A stretch of DNA of 64,000 nt from Bdellovibrionales bacterium (GTDB taxonomy: Bacteria > Bdellovibrionota > UBA1018 > CAIMNF01), in contig JAFEAO010000003.1 in assembly GCA_018266375.1 (NCBI GenBank), positions 251,578 through 315,577 on the forward strand, in the 5' to 3' direction. This document shows positions 1-7,569 of the stretch, piece by piece (positions within the stretch are counted from its first letter, which is position 1; each line of letters starts with the position of its first letter). A program made the translations under genes and the position numbers. Below the pieces are notes generated by a model. It was not told where the DNA came from. It did not search any database and was given only the letters and a program-made list of their open reading frames with translations.

Positions 1-166
1 TTTCTTCGGCGAGACGGCCGTCGATAAAAAGATTTTGGCCCAAACGGACCATGGCCTTTTCGCGATATAAGCGGCGATGTTGGATCGTTCCACTTTTGGT
101 TGCGTGAACCTCGTGGATATCAAAGCGGATGGAGTTCGTCCCCAAATCGATGATCGCTAAGCGCAT
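1..166 (-). CDS. Ppx/GppA phosphatase family protein, N-terminal part (runs off the window)
   Basis: The 55 visible residues begin MRLAIIDLGTNSIRFDIHEV, which is the first phosphate-binding loop (DLGTNSIR) of the ASKHA-fold Ppx/GppA exopolyphosphatase and guanosine pentaphosphatase family. These enzymes hydrolyse polyphosphate or pppGpp in the cytoplasm. The gene starts at the ATG at 164-166 and continues beyond position 1, so only the N-terminus is present. It is the last visible member of a leftward run after mazG, coaE and a small basic ORF. Exopolyphosphatase and pppGpp phosphatase cannot be told apart from this fragment. Confidence 0.85.
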   Translation of the reverse strand, partial: MRLAIIDLGTNSIRFDIHEVHATKSGTIQHRRLYREKAMVRLGQNLFIDGRLAEE

Positions 167-235
167 GGTAATGCCTCACGCACGCGAAGGCACGATGCCA
201 TCTCGGGCGGGAAGGGAAGGATCAAGCTCTCGCGA

Positions 236-382
236 TCAGCGAGCGCGGTTGATCATCTTTCTTTTCATTTTGCGGCTGCGAGCTTGGTCGATCTTGTGCT
301 TGCGCTTAGAAGGTTTTTTCTTGTGAGCTTGCTGACGGTCTTTAACCATTTTTTTGCGTCGTACTCTGAGTCGTGTTGCCAT
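236..382 (-). CDS. Small, extremely basic protein of unknown function (48 aa)
   Basis: A 48-codon frame from ATG (380-382) to TGA encodes a protein in which about half of the residues are Lys or Arg and which has no hydrophobic stretch. Such composition suggests nucleic-acid or ribosome binding, but I recognise no family. It fills the gap between coaE and the ppx/gppA gene on the same strand, which favours a real gene. No clear Shine-Dalgarno sequence precedes the first ATG, and Met12 is an alternative start. The call rests on position and composition only. Confidence 0.4.
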   Translation of the reverse strand: MATRLRVRRKKMVKDRQQAHKKKPSKRKHKIDQARSRKMKRKMINRAR

Positions 383-395
383 ACACAATGGGCTA

Positions 396-974
396 TCACG
401 ACTGTCGGATTTGTTCTAGAGCTTTCCGCACTTTCAGCTTCAAGTCGTCGAAACCACCGTCATTTTCGATCACCCAGGTGGCATGCTTCAGGCGATAGTC
501 GTCGAGGTTTTGAGCTTGGACCACGGCCTGAGCCTGCTCTCGCGACATCGGGTCGCGCGTCAGAATACGCTGGATGCGCGATTCCTCAGGTGCGGTGACC
601 ACGAGAATCCCGTCGAAATCGCTATGCCGTCCGGCTTCGATGAGCAGAGTCGCTTCGTAGATCAAGAAAGGCGCTTCGGGGTGCCGCATGGCGACATCGT
701 CCATCCGCACCCGGCTTTCCTGGAGAATGAGCGGGTGGAGAATGGCTTCTAGATCAACACGTGCTTGGGTGTCCTGCGTGATGATCTCGCGGAGCTTCAG
801 GCGGTCGTCGGTTCCAAAGCGGGCCAGGATTTGCTGATGGCCGGCGGCTCCCGGCTTACGGAGGTCGCGCGCGACTTCGTCCGCGTCCACGATCGGGATG
901 CCTTCGGCTTGCAGGAGTTTGGCTACCGTTGTTTTGCCGGAGCCGATCCCTCCGGTGAGGCCGATCCGTTTCAT
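396..974 (-). CDS. coaE: Dephospho-CoA kinase
   Basis: CoaE phosphorylates the 3'-hydroxyl of dephospho-CoA, the last step of coenzyme A synthesis, in the cytoplasm. The 192-residue protein opens with a P-loop (GLTGGIGSGKTT, residues 6-17) followed by DADEVARDL, the substrate-binding DAD motif of the family, and it carries the family's central ATLLIEAG segment. Length is normal for CoaE. Its ATG overlaps the TGA of mazG by four bases (971-974), so translation of the two is probably coupled. Confidence 0.96.
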   Translation of the reverse strand: MKRIGLTGGIGSGKTTVAKLLQAEGIPIVDADEVARDLRKPGAAGHQQILARFGTDDRLKLREIITQDTQARVDLEAILHPLILQESRVRMDDVAMRHPEAPFLIYEATLLIEAGRHSDFDGILVVTAPEESRIQRILTRDPMSREQAQAVVQAQNLDDYRLKHATWVIENDGGFDDLKLKVRKALEQIRQS

Positions 975-1819
975 GATTTTGGACCGCGTTTCTTCGCTTC
1001 GTTCCAGAGATCGTCCATCTCTTCGAGCGTGGAGGTCTCGGGTTTCTTGCCTTGTGCGGCCAAGCCTTGCTCGACATGGCGGAAGCGCGTTTCGAATTTA
1101 CGAAGCGTAGACCGGAGCGCCGCCTCCGGATCGAGTTTTAAAAAGTGAGCGACGTTACACACTGAAAAAAGAATGTCGCCGAGTTCGCTCTCGGCCTCTT
1201 CGGCATCGATATTTTTTCCGTCACCGAGCGCGCGCTTGAGTTCGTCGACTTCTTCCTGGAGCTTCTCGGTGGGCCCTTTTAAATCCGGCCATTGGAAGCC
1301 GACTTTGGTGACCTTTTGAATGAGCTTCATCGTGCGGGCGAGTGGGGGAAGGCCTTTGTGGACGGAGTCCATGACACTGACGGGTGCTGCTGAGCCCTTC
1401 TCGGCTTTTTTAATCTGCTCCCAGTTTTGAACAACGTCTTTTGCCCCGTCGACCTTGACCTCACCGAAGACGTGAGGATGACGGCGTATGAGTTTTTCGT
1501 TCAGATACTTTGCGATCGCTTCGATCGTAATCGCGGCGTCGCTCTCGCTCGCGATTTCGGCGTGGAGGAGAATTTGTAGAAGGACGTCGCCCCATTCCTC
1601 GATAAAATTTTGGCGAATCTTTGGGTTGCCGAGATCAGCCGGTGTTTTGATCCGGTCTAGGATCTCCAACGTCTCGTAAGCCTCTTCCACGAGAAAGGGG
1701 CGCAGGCTCTGATGTGTTTGCTCGCGGTCCCAGGGACAACCGCCTGGCGCTCTCAAACGGTAGACAGTATTTAGCACGTCTTTTAGGGCGCTTAAGGACC
1801 TTTCCTCGTTGTATGGCAT
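971..1819 (-). CDS. mazG: Nucleoside triphosphate pyrophosphohydrolase MazG
   Basis: MazG hydrolyses (d)NTPs to NMP and pyrophosphate, cleaning the nucleotide pool and in some bacteria influencing ppGpp. The sequence shows the duplicated all-alpha MazG repeats: the first contains GGCPWDREQTH, EEAYE and EEWGDVLLQ, the second EEVDELK and ESELGDILF, supplying the metal-binding EExxE and ExxD pairs. I chose the ATG at 1819 because AAGG lies five bases upstream; starts at 1837 or a GTG at 1855 would overlap ybeY. The protein is then 282 residues, close to the E. coli length. It is divergent from ybeY and overlaps coaE. Confidence 0.95.
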   Translation of the reverse strand: MPYNEERSLSALKDVLNTVYRLRAPGGCPWDREQTHQSLRPFLVEEAYETLEILDRIKTPADLGNPKIRQNFIEEWGDVLLQILLHAEIASESDAAITIEAIAKYLNEKLIRRHPHVFGEVKVDGAKDVVQNWEQIKKAEKGSAAPVSVMDSVHKGLPPLARTMKLIQKVTKVGFQWPDLKGPTEKLQEEVDELKRALGDGKNIDAEEAESELGDILFSVCNVAHFLKLDPEAALRSTLRKFETRFRHVEQGLAAQGKKPETSTLEEMDDLWNEAKKRGPKS

Positions 1820-1844
1820 ACCCTTGTCTTGTACCATAAAAGGA

Positions 1845-2321
1845 ATGGTCAGCACACAAGAACTCGAGACAGCAGCGGTAAAACGCCTGTCCTATTGGCT
1901 AAAGCAGTTCAAGAAATACCCCGAACTTTCCAAGCGCGTCCTTCACACCGGTGGCAAAAAGGCGCCCGCATTCGAGGTCGACCTGAGTATTTGCTCGGCT
2001 CCGAAGATGGTCAAGATCAACACCGCGTTTCGCAAAAAGAAAACCACGACCGATGTGCTGAGTTTTCCCGCGGATCAATTTTTTCAAGAGAAGGGATTGC
2101 TCGGCGATCTCGTGATTTGCGGCCCGGTGCTCGTCAAGCAAGCACGCGACATGGATCACGATTGGAAAATCGAACTCGACGTCCTCATCGTGCACGGGCT
2201 TTTGCACCTCTTCCATTTTGATCATGAAAAGAGCAAAAAAGACGCCGCGACCATGCTCAAGTGGGAGCAAAAGCTTCTAGGCGCCCGCCGTGCGGCGGGG
2301 CTCATTCACCGGGCTAGATAA
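1845..2321 (+). CDS. ybeY: Endoribonuclease YbeY, rRNA maturation factor
   Basis: YbeY is a zinc-dependent endoribonuclease needed for 16S rRNA 3'-end maturation and 70S ribosome quality control. The diagnostic HGxLHLxxxDH zinc-binding motif is present near the C-terminus as HGLLHLFHFDH, and the TTDVLSFP motif appears in the central part. An earlier in-frame ATG (1809) exists, but AAAAGG just before the ATG at 1845 and the need for divergent promoter space favour this start (158 residues, normal size). The gene stands alone between mazG and prfB. Confidence 0.95.
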   Translation: MVSTQELETAAVKRLSYWLKQFKKYPELSKRVLHTGGKKAPAFEVDLSICSAPKMVKINTAFRKKKTTTDVLSFPADQFFQEKGLLGDLVICGPVLVKQARDMDHDWKIELDVLIVHGLLHLFHFDHEKSKKDAATMLKWEQKLLGARRAAGLIHRAR

Positions 2322-2420
2322 TCCTCCGTACCGTCTCGTGATTCGATCTCTCTTAAGTTATTGCGCTAATATGGCTTTAAACTGGACGGTTCCGGCGTGG
2401 CTCTGCTATGATTAGAGCCT

Positions 2421-3564
2421 ATGGCAAAAGTAGAAGCGTTCGAGATTCGTAAAACCCTTGAGGAAATGAAAAAGAAACTCGATTTCCTCCGAGGTTCGCT
2501 TTGACTTAGCCGCCAAAACACGCCGGATCGAAGAGATCTCCCATTTAGAAACGCAAGAAACCTTCTGGCAGGACAACAAGAAGGCAAAAGTCCTGACTCA
2601 GGAGAAGTCGCGCCTCGAGACCGAGGTCAATAACTTTAAAAATCTCGAGCGTGCCTACGACGACGCCGACACCATGTTCTCGATGGCACAAGAAGCAAAG
2701 GACGACGAGCTCCTGAGCGAGGCCGCAGACATGACTCTTCCTCTCTCCGGGCTCTTCGAAAAAGCCGAGTTAGCAAAGATGCTGTCCGGCGCGGAAGACC
2801 CGCTCAATGCCATCGTGACGATCAACGCCGGCTCCGGCGGAACCGAGTCGCAAGACTGGGCGCAAATGCTCTACCGTATGTATCAGCGTTGGGGCCAGCA
2901 GCATGGTTACGACGTAAAAGTGCTCGACGTGCTCGCGGGCGAGGAAGCCGGCATCAAGAGCGTGCAGATGACGATCAGCGGGCCCAACGCTTACGGCATG
3001 CTCAAAAGCGAAGCGGGAGTGCATCGCTTAGTGCGTATCTCCCCTTTTGATTCAAACGCGCGTCGGCACACGAGTTTTACTTCGGTGTTCGTCACGCCCG
3101 AGATCGACGATACCTTTGAAGTCGTGATCAACCCGGCCGACCTCCGCATCGACGTGTATCGCGCGGGCGGTAAGGGCGGTCAAGGGGTTAACACCACCGA
3201 CTCCGCGGTACGGATCACGCACAATCCATCCGGCATCGTCGTGACTTGTCAGCAGGAACGCTCGCAGATCAAAAACAAAGATCTTGCGATGAAAGTTTTG
3301 AAGTCGCGCTTGTATGAGCGCCACCTCGAAGAAGAACGCAAAAAAATGGAAGCGGTCGAAGCGACCAAGAAAGATATTTCATGGGGTTCGCAGATTCGTT
3401 CGTACGTTCTCCATCCTTACAAGATGGTCAAGGACCACCGCACCGGATTTACCTCATCGAGCGCGGACGCCGTGCTGGATGGCGATCTCGATGGTTACAT
3501 GAAAGCTTTCTTAACGTGCAAGATCACCGGTGAGTGGCTGCGCGGCGGGGATGACGCGGTTTAA
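2421..3564 (+). CDS. prfB: Peptide chain release factor 2, read through a programmed +1 frameshift
   Basis: RF2 recognises UAA and UGA and releases the finished peptide from the ribosome. The first frame runs 27 codons from ATG 2421 and stops at TGA 2502-2504 in the context CTT TGA C. A +1 slip there joins it to the long frame that ends at 3564, giving about 380 residues. The long frame contains the RF2-specific anticodon-like SPF tripeptide (RISPFDSNARRHTSF) and the catalytic GGQ loop (GGKGGQGVNTT). A TATGAT box at 2407-2412 lies very close to the ATG, so the leader may be short. The next small ORF begins three bases after the stop. Confidence 0.96.
2491..2505 (+). other. prfB programmed +1 frameshift site
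   Basis: GAGG (2491-2494) acts as an internal Shine-Dalgarno, followed after four bases by CTT TGA C (2499-2505). CTT is the slippery Leu codon and TGA the stop that RF2 itself reads, so low RF2 favours the shift to GAC. The spacer is one base longer and the Shine-Dalgarno weaker than in E. coli (AGGGGG with three bases). Confidence 0.93.
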
Positions 3565-3567
3565 TTT

Positions 3568-3762
3568 ATGGACGAAAATGATTTTGAAGGAACACTGGTC
3601 CTCGAAAAACTAGCCGAGATCGATAAGGTCGACGCGTTTTTTGAGGCGATCGACTCCGACGATTTCGGGCGGGCCAAGGCACTCATGCGCGCGGCTCAAG
3701 TGGATGCTGAAACCATCGCAGTAGTTTTAAAAAAGATGGGCAAAGCAGATGGAAAGCATTAG
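3568..3762 (+). CDS. Small acidic protein of unknown function (64 aa)
   Basis: The ATG lies three bases after the prfB stop and the end overlaps the start of the dihydrouridine synthase by 14 bases, so the three genes are tightly packed and probably co-translated. The protein is acidic in its first half (MDENDFEGTLVLEKLAEID), predicted mostly helical and ends with a basic KKMGKADGKH tail. It has no signal peptide and no membrane segment. I recognise no family. The operon position suggests a link to translation or tRNA metabolism, but that is only inference. Confidence 0.6.
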   Translation: MDENDFEGTLVLEKLAEIDKVDAFFEAIDSDDFGRAKALMRAAQVDAETIAVVLKKMGKADGKH

Positions 3763-4813
3763 CCCCGAGCTCGTTAAAACCGATCTGATTAAGCCACGCG
3801 AGAAAGTGGTTTATGACGGCCATCCGCTCGATCGCCTTTCGCCCAATCCGGTGATGTTGGCGCCGATGGTGGGACTCACGCACTATGCGGTGAGACAAGG
3901 GGTCGCCGATTTTCTTCCGGATCCGAAACGCGCGCTTTGGCCGACCGAGATGCTGAACTCGCGCCGAGTGCCGTCGCAACATCCAAACGATTCGCCCGAA
4001 GTTTGTTTTGCCGACATGGATAACGGCTTGTACCCGCAGCTCCTCGCCAACGAAGAGGAGTTTATCCGCATGTCCGTACGCCGCTTGGAAGGCTGGGGTG
4101 TCAAAGCGCTCGATATCAACATGGGCTGCCCGGTCAATAAGGCTCTGAAGCACAATTACGGCGTCGCCCTCATGGGAGACCCCGTGTACGCGCGCGAAGT
4201 CGTCGCAACGACCGTAAAGTACGCGACCGTCCCGGTGTCGGTAAAATTGCGCGCGGGGCTGGAGACCTACGACGAGAAATACCTATTCAATTTTGTCGAC
4301 GGTCTTTTTGAGTCGGGCGCCTCCTGGATCACTTTGCATCCACGCACAGCCGAGCAAAAACGCCGAGGCAAACCCAATTGGAATTTGATTAAAAATCTGA
4401 AACTCCGTCATCCCGATCGCAGGATCATCGGCAATGGCGACGTTCAGTGCCATGAAGAAATCGTCGAGGCGTTCGAACTCACCGGTTGTGATCGCGTGAT
4501 GATCGGTCGAGCACTGATGGTCAAGCCTTGGCTGATCCGTCACGAGCCCGAACCGGATGCGCATACGCAAGGTGAGTGGTACGGACAGTTCCTCAAGGCC
4601 GTACTTAAATATTGCCGCGAGCAATATGAGGAAAGCGCGGGCATGCGCCGCCTGCGATTTTTGCAACGACAGGGTAAGCCTTGGGTCGAGTTTGGCGAGT
4701 ATCTGCAGGGCCGCCTTCAAGCCGCCCAAAATTACGAAGAAATGTCGACAGCGCTCGACAAGTTCTTTGCGCAAAAACAAAAGATCATTAAAAAGACGGA
4801 GCTACGGACCTAG
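3749..4813 (+). CDS. tRNA-dihydrouridine synthase (Dus family)
   Basis: Dus enzymes reduce specific uridines of tRNA to dihydrouridine using FMN and NADPH. The protein shows the TIM-barrel start LAPMVGLTHYAVR, the family motif NMGCP (residues 124-128, with Cys127 the catalytic acid), VKLRAG, LHPRT and GNGDV phosphate-binding segments, and a C-terminal helical tRNA-binding region. At 354 residues it is slightly longer than DusB. Which uridine it modifies is not evident, so no subfamily symbol is given. It overlaps the upstream 64-residue ORF and ends before a 118-base convergent gap in which I see nothing. Confidence 0.93.
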   Translation: MESISPELVKTDLIKPREKVVYDGHPLDRLSPNPVMLAPMVGLTHYAVRQGVADFLPDPKRALWPTEMLNSRRVPSQHPNDSPEVCFADMDNGLYPQLLANEEEFIRMSVRRLEGWGVKALDINMGCPVNKALKHNYGVALMGDPVYAREVVATTVKYATVPVSVKLRAGLETYDEKYLFNFVDGLFESGASWITLHPRTAEQKRRGKPNWNLIKNLKLRHPDRRIIGNGDVQCHEEIVEAFELTGCDRVMIGRALMVKPWLIRHEPEPDAHTQGEWYGQFLKAVLKYCREQYEESAGMRRLRFLQRQGKPWVEFGEYLQGRLQAAQNYEEMSTALDKFFAQKQKIIKKTELRT

Positions 4814-4932
4814 GGTTTCGTGCAGTGGAGCGGGGCTGCGTATTTTACGTTACGAGTGATGAAGCCGAAAGTATTGTGCCCCAGTTTCGGACAAATGCAT
4901 CGAGGCGCCCAAGCGATTGGTCATCGCAAAGA

Positions 4933-6405
4933 CTAGCTTTCTTCCGGGTGTCCTTTTTGAATGATTTTTTGAATCGCCGATAGGATTTTCTTTTCGGCAA
5001 GAACGAGAAGCGTATCGCCCGAAGCGAGGTGGGTGCTTCCGCGCGGGACGATGAGGCTGCCTTTGCGTTGAACCAGCACGATCAATCCTTCTTTCGGAAG
5101 TTTCAGGTCCACGATCGATTTGCCGACGCCAAAGCTTTGGGCCGGGACGTCGATCTCCACTAAATCGTTTTTCATGGTGCCGGTCGGAGCGTACTCGATC
5201 GGGAAACGGAACCGTGTCTTCGACGGCGCTTCTACTTTCAACAACTTCGCGATCCAACCGATGGTGGTGCCTTGAAGCATGACCGAGGTGAGGACGATGA
5301 AGAAGATGAGATTGAAGATGAGATCGGCTTTTTCGATGTCCGCAAGGAGCGGATAGGTCGCGAGAATAATCGGAACACTCCCCCGCAAACCGACCCATGA
5401 GATCATCGCCTTTTCGCGCCAGTTAAAGTCCGTGCCGAAAAGCGAGACGAAGACCGCGATCGGACGCGCGATTAAGATCAAGAATCCCGAGATCAAAAGT
5501 CCGCTGTCCGCGATCGGGACAAGCTTCGACGGATAGACGAGGAGGCCGAGGAGCAAGAACATCCCGATCTGCATCAGCCAAGCGATGCCGTCGTGAAAAA
5601 GGATGAGCGATTTTTTGTGGATGAAGGTCTCGTTCCCCAGGATGAGCCCCATGAGGTAAACGGCGAGGAAACCGCTGCCATGAAGCGCTTGCGTGATCGA
5701 GAAGATGAGCACCACAAACGCCATCGTGACGACGGGGTAGAGGCCGTCGGCCTCGAGCTTGAGGCGGTTTAAGATTTTTTGGATGCCTTTGCCCGAGAAA
5801 TACCCGAAGGCGGCGCCGAGTGCGAGCGCCTTAATAAATTCAGGAATGAGTTGAACCGGCGACTCAAGTTTGGAGGTCATGAGTTGCAAGAGGCCGACGG
5901 TGAGGAGCACGGCCATCGGGTCGTTGGCGCCGGACTCAAACTCAAGTAGCGGCTGAATGCGGCCCTTCAGGCCGATCGAACGACCACGCAAGACCATAAA
6001 GACGGCGGCTGCGTCTGTCGAACTAATGATCGCGCCGAGAAGGAGGCCCTCGAGCCATTCAAAGCCCAGGACGTACTTCGCGAACGCACCGGTGAGTACG
6101 CAGGTGATGAATACAGCGATCGTGCCCATCGAGGTGCCGTGCCAGAGGATCGGACGGATGACTTTAAGTTCGGTCGAGAGGCCGCCTGCAAAGAGAATGA
6201 ACGCGAGAGCGATGATTCCGAAGCTCTCCGCCGCGTGCGCGTTATCGAAATAAATTTTGCCGATGCCCTCGGAACCGGCGAGCATCCCGATTGCGATAAA
6301 TACCAAAAGTGAGGGAACGCCGATGCGCGCGGTGGCTTTGCTCGTAAATACGCTAATGATGAGGAGTAGCGCACCCGCGATGAGATAGTATTCGAATGGT
6401 CCCAC
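4933..6405 (-). CDS. nhaP2: Potassium/proton antiporter of the NhaP2 (CvrA) type
   Basis: This inner-membrane CPA1 antiporter exchanges K+ (or Na+) for protons and contributes to volume and pH control. Residues 1-390 form roughly a dozen hydrophobic segments with FAGGLSTELK, ISSTDAAAVF and the signature ESGANDPMAV, in which the Asp pair binds the cation. The tail from about residue 400 is a soluble TrkA-C-like domain (for example DVPAQSFGVGKSIVDL), as in NhaP2. The start is GTG with no good ribosome binding site, so the N-terminus is slightly uncertain. It is followed 46 bases upstream by a separate lipoprotein gene on the same strand. Confidence 0.93.
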   Translation of the reverse strand: MGPFEYYLIAGALLLIISVFTSKATARIGVPSLLVFIAIGMLAGSEGIGKIYFDNAHAAESFGIIALAFILFAGGLSTELKVIRPILWHGTSMGTIAVFITCVLTGAFAKYVLGFEWLEGLLLGAIISSTDAAAVFMVLRGRSIGLKGRIQPLLEFESGANDPMAVLLTVGLLQLMTSKLESPVQLIPEFIKALALGAAFGYFSGKGIQKILNRLKLEADGLYPVVTMAFVVLIFSITQALHGSGFLAVYLMGLILGNETFIHKKSLILFHDGIAWLMQIGMFLLLGLLVYPSKLVPIADSGLLISGFLILIARPIAVFVSLFGTDFNWREKAMISWVGLRGSVPIILATYPLLADIEKADLIFNLIFFIVLTSVMLQGTTIGWIAKLLKVEAPSKTRFRFPIEYAPTGTMKNDLVEIDVPAQSFGVGKSIVDLKLPKEGLIVLVQRKGSLIVPRGSTHLASGDTLLVLAEKKILSAIQKIIQKGHPEES

Positions 6406-6451
6406 GGGATAATTCTATCCGATCTATCCGATTGGAGCTAGAGGATTGATT

Positions 6452-7210
6452 TTAGTGATTCAACCCGACGATTTCGAGCTGCTTGTCCAAACGCTCGAGC
6501 ACGGCGTTGATTGCGCCGGCGTAAGCGCGGGTAATATCGCCGGCGACGCGAGATACGGATGAGCCATCTGCGGAATAACCATTGTGACTGTAGCCACCGA
6601 CTTCAAGCTCGAATTTAGGGCTGCGGAATACGGCATCGATTTGCACGCACTCGGCGCTGTCCGGCATGTTCTTGCAGTCTTTGATTTCGAAGTAGAGTTT
6701 GTTGTTGTTGCGCGAAACTACCGACACTTTATTGCGAGCCAGTGCTTTCTCGATGCCCGCGCGGACTGCGGCTTCAATTTGCGTTTTGTTGCGAGCGTGG
6801 ACGCTGAGTGCGCGGTAGGTCTCGATGGAGGTGACTTCCACAATGCGCGGTCTCAAGTAATGAAAGCCCACCGGGTTGAAAGTGATGTCTTTGAAATCAG
6901 GAACCGAGTCGTCCGGAGTTTCGTCAGCTTTGAGCGGTTGATCAGTAACAGGCGTCGCCGTTGCAGCTGGTGTTGAGGAGGCGACGGCTTCAGCGGGAGT
7001 CGGTGTTGCTGTCCCAAGATTTGAGGTGCCGCCGCCGTATGCGCCCGCGTAAGCCGGGTTCGGAGATCCCGCAGGGCTTGCAGCTGCATCTTTACTCGCC
7101 GTGCCTGAGGCATCCGTTGTGCCCGAAGTCGCGCTTGCATCCGTGGACTTAGGTGCGGTGGAGCAGGAGGTCGTGAGGATCACGATAAACGCAGCGAGCA
7201 AGAGTTTCAT
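6452..7210 (-). CDS. Predicted lipoprotein of unknown function with a low-complexity linker
   Basis: The N-terminus has a short hydrophobic stretch ending in the lipobox LTTSC, so Cys16 should be lipidated. Residues 17 to about 95 are rich in Ala, Ser, Thr, Pro and Gly and look like a flexible stalk. The rest (about 100-252) is a folded alpha/beta domain containing conserved-looking pieces such as VEVTSIETYRAL and AVLERLDKQLEIVGL and two cysteines (CKN, ECV). The domain layout resembles small YajG-like or LPS-assembly-type lipoproteins, but I cannot assign a family. Divergent from mgtA across a 359-base gap. Confidence 0.75.
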   Translation of the reverse strand: MKLLLAAFIVILTTSCSTAPKSTDASATSGTTDASGTASKDAAASPAGSPNPAYAGAYGGGTSNLGTATPTPAEAVASSTPAATATPVTDQPLKADETPDDSVPDFKDITFNPVGFHYLRPRIVEVTSIETYRALSVHARNKTQIEAAVRAGIEKALARNKVSVVSRNNNKLYFEIKDCKNMPDSAECVQIDAVFRSPKFELEVGGYSHNGYSADGSSVSRVAGDITRAYAGAINAVLERLDKQLEIVGLNH

Positions 7211-7569
7211 ATTTAAATTATCGATGATTTTGAACCTCGGTCAAGCTTCGATTACCGATGGAGACTTGACGGTTACGGTAAAATAACTGCTATGGGATAC
7301 CCCACATCCCTTTCATGAATGTTGCGCAACGAAGAGTCCGAAGAATCCCGCCACGCTGAAGCCGAGTTACATCAATGTTTGTGATGAGCTGAGTTGATTT
7401 TTTCTTGATTCAAAATTGAAACGGGCTTACATAAAGTGAAGGTTAAGGAGACGTCCAATATTTATGGACTCAGACAGTAAAACCAAAACAAAAATTTTTC
7501 GGTAACTGACTCCTGGTCTCGTCATGAGCTTTGGTTTCAGTCGCTGAGCTGACCACTAAAGAGGTCGTT
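7211..7569 (+). promoter_or_regulatory. Long mgtA leader region with a possible paired structure
   Basis: This 359-base gap separates the divergent lipoprotein gene and mgtA. CTCAG and AAACC in 7470-7486 can pair with GGTTT and CTGAG in 7532-7548, enclosing an A-rich then T-rich loop, just upstream of GAGG (7561-7564), the likely mgtA ribosome binding site. Known mgtA leaders in enterobacteria and M-box RNAs sense Mg2+, but I could not match their conserved sequences. A regulatory leader is inferred from length and pairing only. Confidence 0.3.

Noticed and set aside
7211..7569. M-box or enterobacterial mgtA riboswitch.
   Set aside because: The conserved M-box sequence pieces are not present; only length and pairing remain.
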